Under the pieces are notes generated by a model. The model saw nothing but the letters and a program-made list of their open reading frames with translations. It ran no database searches and was not told the origin of the DNA. DNA of 64,000 bases, from positions 1,057,501-1,121,500 of the forward strand of contig NZ_CP028923.1 of NCBI RefSeq assembly GCF_005166025.1. The letters are read 5' to 3'. Each line of letters opens with the position of its first letter. Position 1 is the stretch's first letter. Below, piece after piece: positions 35,716 to 45,538 of the stretch. The position numbers were made by a program, and so were the translations under genes. The DNA is from Mangrovivirga cuniculi (GTDB lineage Bacteria > Bacteroidota > Bacteroidia > Cytophagales > Cyclobacteriaceae).

Positions 35716-36542
35716 TTAGACCAAAATCTGTTAGGGTCAGGGTATTTGAACCCGAAATCCCATTCATTCATTAGTTTTTTACCGGAGATCGTGCGACTTT
35801 CAGGAGTTAATTTTTTACCTGATGGTGGTAGTTTGACTGATTTGCTGTGAGCGCTGTTTTGTATCACTTCGTATTTTGGAGGGTGTTCAGGCGCAACCAC
35901 ATTGTAAATTCCACGATGATCTTTTTGGATTCCTTCAATGACCACATCGATCACATCATCACGATGGACATAATTTACAGGAGTTGGATCGATATCAAGT
36001 ATATCTTTTTTTAAGTAATATTTAGCCAGATACCTGTCATACCCCATCAAACCTCCCAGTCTCAGAATTAAATTATTTTCAAAATTTTCCTGTATTAGTT
36101 TTTCCGCAGTTCGGATGATATTTTGTTTATCTGATTCTAGCTCAAAACCACTATCTTCAGTCCATTGCCCTTCATCGTGAGGGTAAATACCAATTGAGCT
36201 AAGTAAAATCACTTTGGATAATCCGGGGCTTAATAGTTTTAACTGTTTAATTATTTCCCTGATCGATTCGAGATATAATTTTCCCTTACCCGATTTTGTC
36301 CCAGCGGGAATTGAAATTACCAGAAAATCATTCTCTGTGAAAAAGCGTTTATTTACCTCATCAGGTAAATTCATTAAGTAAGGGGTAATGCCAGCGTTAT
36401 TAAGGATGGTAATTTTTTCATCATGTCTGACAGAGCCTTTAACCTGGTAATTATCTATAGATAGTTTTTTACCAAGAGGTAAGCCAGTCCAACCACAACC
36501 TGCTATCGCTACTACCGGGCTATTTTTTTTCAACTGTACCAA
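35712..36542 (-). CDS. NAD(P)-binding epimerase-like SDR protein (YeeZ-like)
   Basis: A 276-aa extended SDR-type protein. It opens AIAGCGWTGLPLGKKL, a GxGxxG nucleotide site, and has VILLSSIGIYP with a tyrosine near the usual active-site position, plus RLGGLMGYDRYL and VNYVHRDDV typical of nucleotide-sugar epimerases and the YeeZ group. No ATG fits the start: the only starts available are TTG codons at 36542 and nearby, so the N-terminus is uncertain and overlaps the upstream gene by about 20 bases. The substrate is unknown. Confidence 0.78.
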   Translation of the reverse strand: MVQLKKNSPVVAIAGCGWTGLPLGKKLSIDNYQVKGSVRHDEKITILNNAGITPYLMNLPDEVNKRFFTENDFLVISIPAGTKSGKGKLYLESIREIIKQLKLLSPGLSKVILLSSIGIYPHDEGQWTEDSGFELESDKQNIIRTAEKLIQENFENNLILRLGGLMGYDRYLAKYYLKKDILDIDPTPVNYVHRDDVIDVVIEGIQKDHRGIYNVVAPEHPPKYEVIQNSAHSKSVKLPPSGKKLTPESRTISGKKLMNEWDFGFKYPDPNRFWSN

Positions 36543-37131
36543 AAATATGATCCCAGAAGGGAGAGGTCACCCCAAAATTAACTTTGTCGTTGTAATGATG
36601 AACCAGGTGATGTTTCCACCAGATCTTCAGAAAGTTTTTTGGTGGTTTGTAAATATGGGTTATGGCATGAATAACCAGATACCCGGCATAAGCCAGTAAA
36701 AATCCTGCAAGAAACGAAAAGCTATAGTCATTTAATATCAGTCTGAATAACAAGAATAATACAATTGCTGTTATCACACTCATAATAGGGGGCATAGCCA
36801 GAAAAGATCTTTGCTTAGGGTACTCATGATGAAAAGTGTGTCCTTGTTTTAACAACGAGTCAGTTTTAGCATGATAGACTTCTTTGTGAACCACGTATTC
36901 AACCAGGGTAAAGACAAAGATACCAACAAAGAATAAACCGATAGTGGTAGTAGCTGGTATGGATGTAGTACTAGTTGCATATACCAAAAGTCCGATCGAT
37001 ATAATTACAAAAATCGATATTGGTACAGCAATGTGAGATTTCCTTAGTCGTTCGAGTACTGGATTTTCGAACATTTTTGCAGATTGCTGGTGCTCATCCA
37101 ACTTTCTGGCGGTTTTAGCATTATCATTCAT
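36520..37131 (-). CDS. Fatty acid hydroxylase / sterol desaturase superfamily protein
   Basis: A 203-aa membrane di-iron oxidase. The histidine clusters are visible: VEYVVHKEVYH, HTFHHEYP, VIHAITHIYK and KHHLVHHYNDKVNFGV, arranged as in fatty-acid 2-hydroxylases and carotenoid hydroxylases. Three or four hydrophobic segments separate them. It acts in the inner membrane on a lipid or carotenoid; the CrtZ-type carotenoid hydroxylases belong to the same superfamily, but the motif spacing here fits the fatty-acid group better. It lies between BshA and the SDR on the minus strand. Confidence 0.82.
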   Translation of the reverse strand: MNDNAKTARKLDEHQQSAKMFENPVLERLRKSHIAVPISIFVIISIGLLVYATSTTSIPATTTIGLFFVGIFVFTLVEYVVHKEVYHAKTDSLLKQGHTFHHEYPKQRSFLAMPPIMSVITAIVLFLLFRLILNDYSFSFLAGFLLAYAGYLVIHAITHIYKPPKNFLKIWWKHHLVHHYNDKVNFGVTSPFWDHIFGTVEKK

Positions 37132-37161
37132 GCAGTGGTGTTTGATTGATGTATTACAAAT

Positions 37162-38295
37162 TTATACAGCAGTTTTTTTATTCAAAAACCGTTCATAAAA
37201 AGATTCGTATTTTGGCAATATATTTTTTATTTCGAATTCCTTTGCTCTGTTAAGAGCATTCTTTTTGAAGAGACCCAGGTTTTTTGGATCAAGAATTTCG
37301 AGTGCTCTTCCGGTCATCGCCTCAATATCTCCAACATCACATGTAAATCCGGTAACGCCATTTATATTAAGCTCAGGCAATCCTCCGGCATTTGTACTTA
37401 AAACGGGTACTTCGCATGCCATTGCCTCTAATGCAGCCAGACCAAAACTTTCTTTTTCACTTGGCATTATGAAAAGGTCTGCAACAGAAAGTATTTCTTC
37501 AACTGCATCAAGTTTCCCTAAAAACCTGATGTCATTACAAGCTCCCAATTCCCGGCATAAACTTTCCGTGTTTGTCCTTTCAGGTCCGTCTCCTACTAAT
37601 AATAACTTTGAAGGAACAACTTTCCTAATATTGTTGAATATTTTAACCACATCCTGTACTCTTTTTACTTTTCTGAAATTGGATGTATGAATAATTAACG
37701 CTTCGTTTTCAGGACAAATTGCCCTTCTGAAATGATCTTTTTTCTGTTTTTTAAACCTATCAAGATCGATAAAGTTAGGAATGACTTCAATTTCTTTAGA
37801 AATATTAAAATGAGCGTAGGTGTCTTCCTTCAGGTCTTGGGAAACAGCGGTAATTCCATCAGACTGGTTTATAGAAAAAGTAACCACAGGTTCGTAAGTA
37901 GGATCTTTACCCACCAACGTAATATCAGTGCCGTGTAGTGTAGTTATTACCGGAATATTGATTCCTTCAGTTGCTAAGATCTGTTTAGCCATATAAGCGG
38001 CAGAGGCATGAGGTATCGCATAGTGCACGTGTAAAATGTCTAATTTTTCATATTTAACGACATTTACAAGCTTACTGGCTAATGCAAGTTCATAAGGAGG
38101 ATATTGAAATAGGGGGTATGTTTGTATATCGACTTCGTGATAAAATAAATTTTCATTGAAGAAGTCCAGACGAGTTGGTTGCGAATAAGTTATAAAGTGA
38201 ACATTATGACCTTCCTGTGCCAGCGCCTTACCTAGTTCGGTAGCGACAACGCCACTTCCTCCATAGGTTGGGTAACATACAATTCCAATATTCAT
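37162..38295 (-). CDS. bshA: BshA, N-acetylglucosaminyl L-malate synthase
   Basis: A 377-aa GT4-family glycosyltransferase that joins N-acetylglucosamine from UDP-GlcNAc to L-malate, the first step of bacillithiol synthesis. The characteristic N-terminus MNIGIVCYPTYGGSGVVATE is present, with PHASAAYMAK, TLHGTDITLVGKDPTYEP and the C-terminal donor motif ESFGLAALEAMACEVPVL. bshB and bshC are not seen in the window. It starts the fatty-acid-hydroxylase/SDR group on the minus strand. Confidence 0.93.
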   Translation of the reverse strand: MNIGIVCYPTYGGSGVVATELGKALAQEGHNVHFITYSQPTRLDFFNENLFYHEVDIQTYPLFQYPPYELALASKLVNVVKYEKLDILHVHYAIPHASAAYMAKQILATEGINIPVITTLHGTDITLVGKDPTYEPVVTFSINQSDGITAVSQDLKEDTYAHFNISKEIEVIPNFIDLDRFKKQKKDHFRRAICPENEALIIHTSNFRKVKRVQDVVKIFNNIRKVVPSKLLLVGDGPERTNTESLCRELGACNDIRFLGKLDAVEEILSVADLFIMPSEKESFGLAALEAMACEVPVLSTNAGGLPELNINGVTGFTCDVGDIEAMTGRALEILDPKNLGLFKKNALNRAKEFEIKNILPKYESFYERFLNKKTAV

Positions 38296-38351
38296 GTTTT
38301 ATGTTTTTTTACAATAAACTTCAAAATTGACCATTAGGTTACAACAATTTT

Positions 38352-41299
38352 TTAGCTTTTGAACTTTTCATATGAGAATATTGACTCATAAATGACATCC
38401 TGGATGCGTGTTCGGATGTCGTTACGCATTAAGGTCCAGTTAGATGCGTCCGGATAAATCCGGTTACTTAAAAATATATAAACAAGATCAAATTCCGGGT
38501 CTACCCATACAGTTGTACCGGTAAATCCATTATGCCCGTAAGTTTCGAGTGAACAATATCTGGAGGTCGGAGAATACTTATCATCATCCGCCGGCTTGTC
38601 CCAGCCTAATCCTCTTCTGTTATCTTCAAAATGCGTGCTTGTAAATTCTTGTATCGTAGACTGACTTAAATACCGGTTGCCACCATAAATACCCCCATTT
38701 AGATTCATTTGCAGTATTACTGCCAATTCTTGTGCAGTTGAGAAGAGCCCGGCATGGCCGGCAACGCCTCCCATCAAAGCTGCTCCTTCGTCATGTACCA
38801 GCCCATGAATCTGGGTTTGCCTGAATTTACCATCATAAGCGGTTGGAGCAATTATTTCCTTATTTAGTAAAGTAGATGCTATGTACTTGGTAGTTCCCAG
38901 CCCCATTGGGGTATAAAAGTTCTGGTAAAGAAAATCCTCAATAGGTTGATTAATTATTGTCTCAACCAGCCGGTGCATGAATATGAATGTGAGGTCACTA
39001 TATTTGTAATCATACCGACCATTTTTTTCTTTCTCATATCAGACTGTATAGTCCATTGCCAGACACTATCTGGTAAAGATTTATGACCATATATCCTGTC
39101 TGATATCAATAAAGGAAATTCTTCATTAGGCCGGTCTGTATAAAGTTCAGGTATCAACCTGTTATTATTCATTGTCTTTACCCAATAAGGAATATAGGAT
39201 TTCAGGCCTGCCTGGTGAGAGAGCAGGTCTTTTATTATGATATTGCCTTTGTTGGTATCTTTTAATTCGGGTAAATATCTTGATAATTTCGCATTAATAT
39301 CAATCAGTCCATAATCGTGAAGCAACATTACAGCCTGAAGTGTAGCGACTACCTTGGTCACAGAAGCAATATCATATACTGTTTCTGTAGTAACAGGTGT
39401 TAAGGAGTCGTAGGTCATGTATCCATATGCTTTTTCATAAACGATTTTGCCGTTTTTTGCTACAAGTACCTGGCATCCTGGAGTTGCCTGGGTTTGAATA
39501 GCTTCTTCAGCGATATCATCTATTTTTGTCAGGACCCTTGAGTCCATCCCGGCATTTTCAGGAATATCAAATCCCAGTCTGTTGAGTGTAGCGGAATTCA
39601 GACCAATTCCCTGGATAAACTTGGAAGAAGCAGTGACCGGTAATCTTCCTTCAGCCTCCATTGCTCCAAATATTATTTGTGGTGCTATTTCCTGGGTAAT
39701 CGAATTGTTTTCATAAGCGCATAGCACACTTTCGAAGTCTTCAAAGAGCTTAAGTGAATAGGGTGTGCCAAAGACAGTCAGGATCACCTTTGTTTCTTTT
39801 GCAATACTTTTTATTAACTCAAGGTGGTCAGGATATACACCAAAATTTGACCGACTTCTATCGTTGATGTCGTGGTACCCGATAATTACGATATCATATT
39901 GAGTGAGTTCGTTCTTCAAACCACTAAAAAGAGTATTTCCTCTTCCATTTTCAGGTAATTGATAGTGGTCTACCTGGGCATATTTAGATAAATATTTCTG
40001 GAATGTGTTTTTTCTCGAAGGGCCGACCACCAAAGAAGCGATCTTTTTATTTTCAAGTTGTTTAACCGGGATACTTCCTTTATCATTAGAAGCTACCGTC
40101 ATCGCTCCTGAATAAATTCTCCTGCGAACTTTAATTGCTTCACTACTGAAAAGTTTCTTTTCCAGATTGTCCATGTTGGCTGGTTTGTAATCATTTAAAC
40201 CAACCAGGTATTTAGCCTTGAGAATTTTTTTAACACTATAATTAATTCTTTCCTCAGATAACGCTCCTTTTTTGATTGCTTCTTTGATCTTTTCAACTCC
40301 TATAGAGACATCTTCTGAGAATAAAAGAACATCATTTCCTGCTTGAAGTGCTTTAACTTCCACTTCACCGGGCTGATAAAATTTAGCGACTCCCTGCATG
40401 TTCAACGCATCGGTTATTATCAACCCATTGAATTTTAATTCTTCTTTTAGAAGGTTTGTAACCGTGTTTTTAGAAAGGGTAGTTGGTGTATTAAGAGATG
40501 CTTCCAGTTCCGGTACTTGCAAATGGGCAACCATCACACCTTGTGCACCTTCGTTAATTAGTAATTTGAAAGGAAAAAGCTCAACACTATCTAACCGATA
40601 CATGTTGTGTTTAATTACAGGCAGGGTCAGATGTGAGTCTTTATCCGTATCGCCATGGCCGGGGAAGTGTTTGGCTGTAGCGATGATTTTATTATCCTGA
40701 AGACCCTTCATGTAGGTCATACTTTTAAGTGCAACATTCACCCTGTCTTCACCAAAAGCTCTTTTGCCTATCACAGGGTTAGCCGGATTGTTATTTATAT
40801 CTGAAACAGGAGCAAAATTTATATGAACACCAACTGTCTGACATTGATGGGCAATTTCTGCACCCATATCGTATATATGCTGATTTTGACGTAAAGCACC
40901 AATGGTCATCTGCTTAGGGAAGGTGAAAGTCGAATCAAGACGCATGCTGAGCCCCCATTCATAATCGGCTCCTATAAGCAAAGGTACATTTGCTTTTTCC
41001 TGCAGTCTATTGAGCATATTGATTTGCCTGCCAGGACCACCTTGCATAGTTATTAGTCCACCGATATGATTTTCTTCTACCAGCTTATCCAGATATTGCT
41101 GATGACTTTGTCCTTTATTGGAATAGGCAGCAACCATGAAAAGCTGACCGATCCTCTGGTCAGGAGAAAGGCTGTTAAAAACACTGTCAACCCATTTATC
41201 CTGTGCCTGAACATCGTCGGCCGCAAGAGGATCCTGGGCTTTGGTAAAAAAAATAGTTAGCAGACTTAATAAAAAATACAATCGGAACTTTTTGCTCAT
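38352..41299 (-). pseudogene. GH3 glycosidase fused to a serine beta-lactamase-like domain, broken by one frameshift
   Basis: A two-domain envelope protein, about 982 aa. The N-terminal signal is MSKKFRLYFLLSLLTIFF. The GH3 domain has KHFPGHGDTD at 210-219 and the nucleophile region GLIITDALN with Asp297. The second domain is a class C-type serine hydrolase, with ASVTK at 645-649 giving Ser646 and Lys649. After KKK (about 757-759) the frame shifts at the T7 run 39022-39028 (A7 on this strand). One more A restores NGRYDYKYSDLTF, with the Y-S-D triad residue, and the rest to 38352. The break is likely a sequencing error. It probably processes muropeptides or glycan, with its beta-lactamase fold acting as an esterase or peptidase. 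Confidence 0.87.
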
Positions 41300-41339
41300 G
41301 GTGGCGTTTTACAAATTATGTATTCAACAAATTAAAAAC

Positions 41340-41347
41340 TAGATTTG
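41340..41347 (+). promoter_or_regulatory. Possible -7 promoter element before the 41434 gene
   Basis: TAGATTTG matches the Bacteroidota -7 consensus TAnnTTTG. The start codon is 86 bases downstream and lacks a perfect -33 TTTG at the expected distance. It would serve the mutL operon. Confidence 0.32.
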
Positions 41348-41433
41348 TATTTTGTGAATTTAGTTAATTGAAATCGTAGAAGAGAAATCTTTTACCTAAA
41401 TTTATTATCTAACGTAAGTGTTTGGAAAGGATT

Positions 41434-41811
41434 ATGGCAAATGTCCCTTTTTTTGGTAAGAAAAAGCCGAGATATAAGCGTTTTGACTATCAGCCCCGTA
41501 TATACGACCCTGTAAAGGAAAGGATAGAAAACAAACGAAAACAGTATCTGGCAGACCTTCAGAACCCTCATGTTTCTAAAGACCCTGAAGACAGAAAAGC
41601 CTTCAGACAGCAGCTAGAGGAGAATTTGCGAAGGCATAAGCGAAATGAATTGAAAGCTCAAACATTACGTTGGGTGATCGTATTGTTATTTATTGGCGTG
41701 GGTTACGCCTGGTTAGAATGGGGCAATATTGTTTTTTATTATTTAGGATGGTCAGCTATTCCTATTTATCTTATTTACAGATTTAGAAACATTTTTAAAA
41801 GTAAAGAATAA
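41434..41811 (+). CDS. Small membrane protein upstream of mutL, unknown function
   Basis: A 125-aa protein. I chose ATG 41434 (MANVPFFGKKKPRYKR), with GGAAAGG upstream, over an in-frame TTG at 41422. It has a very basic, helical N-terminal 80 residues (ENLRRHKRNELKAQ) and two hydrophobic segments at the C-terminus (about 80-95 and 100-117). I do not recognise the family. It is 2 bases before mutL, so cotranscription with it is very likely. Conservation beside mutL in related genomes would be a useful test of function. Confidence 0.75.
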   Translation: MANVPFFGKKKPRYKRFDYQPRIYDPVKERIENKRKQYLADLQNPHVSKDPEDRKAFRQQLEENLRRHKRNELKAQTLRWVIVLLFIGVGYAWLEWGNIVFYYLGWSAIPIYLIYRFRNIFKSKE

Positions 41812-41813
41812 GC

Positions 41814-43715
41814 ATGTCAGATGTAATTCAGCTGCTTCCAGATGCAATAGCAAACCAGATTGCAGCAGGAGAAGTAGTTCAGCGTCCCTCATCAGTAGTT
41901 AAAGAGCTTCTTGAAAATTCTATTGATGCCGGAGCGGATCATATCACTCTTCGTATTAAAGATGCCGGTCGGGCGCTAATCCAGGTTACCGATAATGGGT
42001 GTGGTATGACTGGGACTGACGCAAGAATGAGTTTTGAAAGACATGCTACATCGAAGATCAGACAATCTAATGATCTTTTTAATATCAAAACGATGGGTTT
42101 TCGTGGAGAAGCTATGGCATCGATTGCTGCGGTTGCACAAGTAGAGATGAAAACTCGTTGTGAAGGAGAAGAATTAGGTACTTTAATATGCATTGAGGGT
42201 TCAGAAGTTAAAAAACAAGAACCGGTGGCCTGCCCTGAAGGAACCACTACTTCAGTGAAGAATTTGTTTTTTAATGTTCCTGCCAGGAGAAATTTTCTGA
42301 AATCTAATGCGGTGGAGATGAAGCATATCATTGAAGAATTTCAACGAGTTGCTTTGGCTCATTCTGAAAAAACTTTTGTTCTATATCAAAATGATATGGA
42401 GCTGTTTAATCTTTCAGAAGGTAAGCTGTCTCAGAGAATAGTTGGTATTTTCGGTAAAAAATATCAACAACAACTGGCTGCATGCGAAGCTGAAACCGAA
42501 TTTGTATCTGTAAAAGGATATATCGGAAGGCCGGAAAGTGCCAAGAAGACTCGTGGTGATCAGTATTTTTTTGTGAATAACCGGTTTATTAAAAGTGCTT
42601 ATCTAAATCACGCTGTTACCAGGGCCTTTGAACAACTTATTCCCGAAGGGAGTTTTCCGTTTTTTGTGTTGTTTATGGAAATAGACCCTAAACACATTGA
42701 TATAAATGTACACCCAACGAAAACAGAGATAAAACTTGACGATGAACGAGCAGTTTATGCTGTCATTCACGCGGCTGTTAAACAAGCATTAGGATTGCAT
42801 AACTTCAGTCCGTCGCTGGACTTTGAAACTGATGTAAATTTTGATGCCGCTGCAGAACAGAGAAGTTCAGGAACAAGAACCTTTTCCTCAGGAATAAATA
42901 ACTTTCAAGGAAACAAGCCTACTAAAAGGGAGAGTAATAATCTCAAAAACTGGGATAAATTGTTTGATTCAGCTCAATCAGAGGCTATTCCAAAGTTGAC
43001 TGAGGAGGAAAGGAAGCTACAAGGAGACCTGAGAAGTTCAGCATTAAATTTTGAAGAATTTGAAGAGGAAGAACAAAGTGAAGAATCCAGTTCATTAACA
43101 TTTGAAAGTAAAGCTTCTTCCAATTGGAATCAGAATGAGGAGAAGTATGAGGGCGCTTCGACCTTTCAGCTCCACAATCAATATTTAATCACACAGGTCA
43201 GATCTGGTATGATGCTGATCGATCAGCAGGCTGCTCACGAACGGATTTTATTTGAGAAATATATCGTTTCAGCTGAATCCGGAAATGCGGGGAGTCAGCA
43301 ATCATTGTTTCCACAGACGATGGAGTTAAGTCCGGGTGATTTTTCTCTATATCTTGATCTTGAGGATGAAATACTAAAGCTTGGATTTGAAGTGGAGGTG
43401 TTTGGAAAGAATGCATTGATTATCAGAGGGATTCCTTCTGATCTGGCTGACAGGAGTGAAAAAGAAATTTTTGAAGGATTGCTGGAACAGTATAAACATT
43501 ATCAGTCAGATCTTGATTTACCTGTTAGAGAGAAGCTTGCACGATCACTAGCTAAGAGATCTTGTGTGAAAAAAGGTAAAGTGATGCAAAAAGAAGAATG
43601 TGAATCGTTAATTAATCAGCTTTTTGCCTGTAAAAATCCTAATTTCACTCCTGATGGAAAGACAGTATTCAGACTTCTTTCACTTGAAGAAATAGCACAA
43701 TTGTTAAACAGATAA
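41814..43715 (+). CDS. mutL: DNA mismatch repair protein MutL
   Basis: A 633-aa homodimeric ATPase that links mismatch recognition by MutS to strand removal. The N-terminal GHKL ATPase shows IAAGEVVQRPSSVVKELLEN, DNGCGM, ATSKI and GFRGEAMASIAAVAQV. A linker rich in S, E and N (about 360-440) precedes the C-terminal dimerisation domain, where HNQYLITQVRSGMMLIDQQAAHERI lies. The family CPHGRP-type endonuclease motif should be checked in the C-terminal part. It is 2 bases after the small membrane protein and is followed closely by the rhomboid genes. Confidence 0.96.
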   Translation: MSDVIQLLPDAIANQIAAGEVVQRPSSVVKELLENSIDAGADHITLRIKDAGRALIQVTDNGCGMTGTDARMSFERHATSKIRQSNDLFNIKTMGFRGEAMASIAAVAQVEMKTRCEGEELGTLICIEGSEVKKQEPVACPEGTTTSVKNLFFNVPARRNFLKSNAVEMKHIIEEFQRVALAHSEKTFVLYQNDMELFNLSEGKLSQRIVGIFGKKYQQQLAACEAETEFVSVKGYIGRPESAKKTRGDQYFFVNNRFIKSAYLNHAVTRAFEQLIPEGSFPFFVLFMEIDPKHIDINVHPTKTEIKLDDERAVYAVIHAAVKQALGLHNFSPSLDFETDVNFDAAAEQRSSGTRTFSSGINNFQGNKPTKRESNNLKNWDKLFDSAQSEAIPKLTEEERKLQGDLRSSALNFEEFEEEEQSEESSSLTFESKASSNWNQNEEKYEGASTFQLHNQYLITQVRSGMMLIDQQAAHERILFEKYIVSAESGNAGSQQSLFPQTMELSPGDFSLYLDLEDEILKLGFEVEVFGKNALIIRGIPSDLADRSEKEIFEGLLEQYKHYQSDLDLPVREKLARSLAKRSCVKKGKVMQKEECESLINQLFACKNPNFTPDGKTVFRLLSLEEIAQLLNR

Positions 43716-43719
43716 TTAT

Positions 43720-44580
43720 ATGTTTGGACGGTTAACACCTGTTGTTAAGAACCTGTTACTGATCAATATTTTGATCTTCATATTGGCTAATGTCATTAAT
43801 TCCTATTTCGGAGCTGATATAAATAATTTCCTTGGACTTTATTATGTCAGGTCAGAGAACTTTGAGCCATTTCAGTTTGTTACTTATATGTTCACTCATG
43901 CATATGCCGATCCGAGAGGAGGATTTTATCTTTGGCACCTATTCGGAAATATGCTTGCACTTTTTATTTTCGGGCCAAATCTTGAGAGAACCTGGGGAGC
44001 AAAGAACTTTTTGATCTATTATATGGTTTGTGGTCTTGGAGCCGGATTAATACAGACTGGTGTAATGTATGCGGAAGTAAGGCCAATAGAAGAGGGATAT
44101 AATGAGTTTATTAGTCAGCCGACACCTGAGAACTTTGATTATTTTGTTCAGGAACATGTGACCCTGGATTATTATGTCCAGGATATGGGGAATGGATATG
44201 GAAGGAAAATAGACCGCGTAAACATATTTGATCTAAAGAATGAATGGTCGGAAAATCCGAACAACCTGGAATTAAGAAAAACAGCGATAGATGTTGCAAG
44301 GATAGTTTATGAAAGGTATGCCAATATCCCGACTGTCGGGGCTTCAGGAGCAATTTTTGGTATCCTGTTAGCATTTGGAATGCTCTTCCCAAACGTAGTA
44401 TTGATGTTGTTATTTCCACCAATACCGATAAAGGCAAAGTATTTTGTCATGTTTTATGGGGCTTATGAGTTATATTCAGTATTCCAGGCAGCACCAAATG
44501 ACAATGTCGCTCACTTTGCTCACTTAGGAGGTATGCTTTTTGGGTTTATTATGATCAAATACTGGAATCGTTACGTATAA
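43720..44580 (+). CDS. Rhomboid family intramembrane serine protease, copy 1
   Basis: A 286-aa integral membrane protein with six or so hydrophobic segments. The catalytic serine Ser209 is in GASGAIFG (207-214) and the histidine His268 in AHLGG, both at normal positions. A polar insertion of about 80 residues (about 118-200) between two membrane segments is unusual and probably faces the periplasm. It starts 4 bases after mutL. Rhomboids cut membrane-anchored substrates within the bilayer; the target is not known. Confidence 0.9.
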   Translation: MFGRLTPVVKNLLLINILIFILANVINSYFGADINNFLGLYYVRSENFEPFQFVTYMFTHAYADPRGGFYLWHLFGNMLALFIFGPNLERTWGAKNFLIYYMVCGLGAGLIQTGVMYAEVRPIEEGYNEFISQPTPENFDYFVQEHVTLDYYVQDMGNGYGRKIDRVNIFDLKNEWSENPNNLELRKTAIDVARIVYERYANIPTVGASGAIFGILLAFGMLFPNVVLMLLFPPIPIKAKYFVMFYGAYELYSVFQAAPNDNVAHFAHLGGMLFGFIMIKYWNRYV

Positions 44581-44609
44581 AAATATAGTTAATAAGATTA
44601 AGAATTATA

Positions 44610-45533
44610 ATGTTAAATTCATTTGTAGATGATTTTAAAAATGCATGGAATCGGCCGAATAATGCCGTGATGCAATTGATATTCATCAATGTCATTGTGT
44701 TTTTGGCTATGGCAGTGGTGACGGTTATTACCAATTTATCAGGGTTTGGAGAATTTGGGAATACCTTTCTTGTAGAGCTTTTTTATATTCCCGGAGCATT
44801 CTCGGAATTCATTACACGCCCATGGACAATTATTACTTACGCCTTTGCACATAACCTGAGAGATATCTTTCACATTCTGTTTAATATGCTTTTCCTCTAT
44901 TGGTTTGGAAGACTGATTACAGAATATTTGGGTAGTGACAGAGTAATTAGTATTTATATAAATGGTGCGATATTCGGTGCGATACTTTATCTTCTGGCCT
45001 ATAATTTTGTTCCCTTTTATATTGAAAGAACCCCAATTCTGGGAATGATTGGTGCGTCAGCTGCAGTAAATGCCATAATGGTTGGAGCTGCAACACTTTT
45101 GCCTAATTATACTTTTCACCTGTTGCTTTTAGGGCCAGTAAGAATAAAGTATATAGCTGCCTTCTTTGTGGTTGTATCATTTATCGGATCGGTAGGAGAT
45201 AATGCCGGAGGAAATGTTGCTCATCTCGGGGGTGCATTTATGGGATGGCTTTATGTAAGTCAATTACAAAAAGGCACCGATCTGGGAAGATGGGTTTATG
45301 CGATAATTTCCTTCTTCAGAGGTTTATTTAAACCAAAGCCGAAAATTAAGGTAACCTATAAAAAACAAAGTGCTAAATCTACCGGTAGCAAACGAAGTTC
45401 GACTACTTCTACTTCTTCAGGTAATGCATCCCAGGAAGAAATTGATAGAATTCTGGATAAGATATCCGAAAAGGGGTATAGTTCACTTTCCAAGGAAGAA
45501 AAGCAAAAGTTATTTGACGCTAGCAAGAAATAA
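44610..45533 (+). CDS. Rhomboid family protein, copy 2
   Basis: A 307-aa membrane protein next to copy 1, without the long insertion. The serine motif is GASA (Ser150 in MIGASAAVNAI) rather than GxSG, which may still be active, and the histidine lies in GNVAHLGGAF. The C-terminal 60 residues are soluble, with a serine-rich linker and the helical ASQEEIDRILDKI...SKEEKQKLFDA motif seen in Bacteroidota rhomboids (DUF6576-like). It is 5 bases before uvrB and 29 after copy 1. Confidence 0.88.
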   Translation: MLNSFVDDFKNAWNRPNNAVMQLIFINVIVFLAMAVVTVITNLSGFGEFGNTFLVELFYIPGAFSEFITRPWTIITYAFAHNLRDIFHILFNMLFLYWFGRLITEYLGSDRVISIYINGAIFGAILYLLAYNFVPFYIERTPILGMIGASAAVNAIMVGAATLLPNYTFHLLLLGPVRIKYIAAFFVVVSFIGSVGDNAGGNVAHLGGAFMGWLYVSQLQKGTDLGRWVYAIISFFRGLFKPKPKIKVTYKKQSAKSTGSKRSSTTSTSSGNASQEEIDRILDKISEKGYSSLSKEEKQKLFDASKK

Positions 45534-45538
45534 TTTTC

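Noticed and set aside
41060-41260. ORFs opposite the GH3 gene and other antisense ORFs in long genes
   Set aside because: Shadows of the coding strand without signal, domain or start context.
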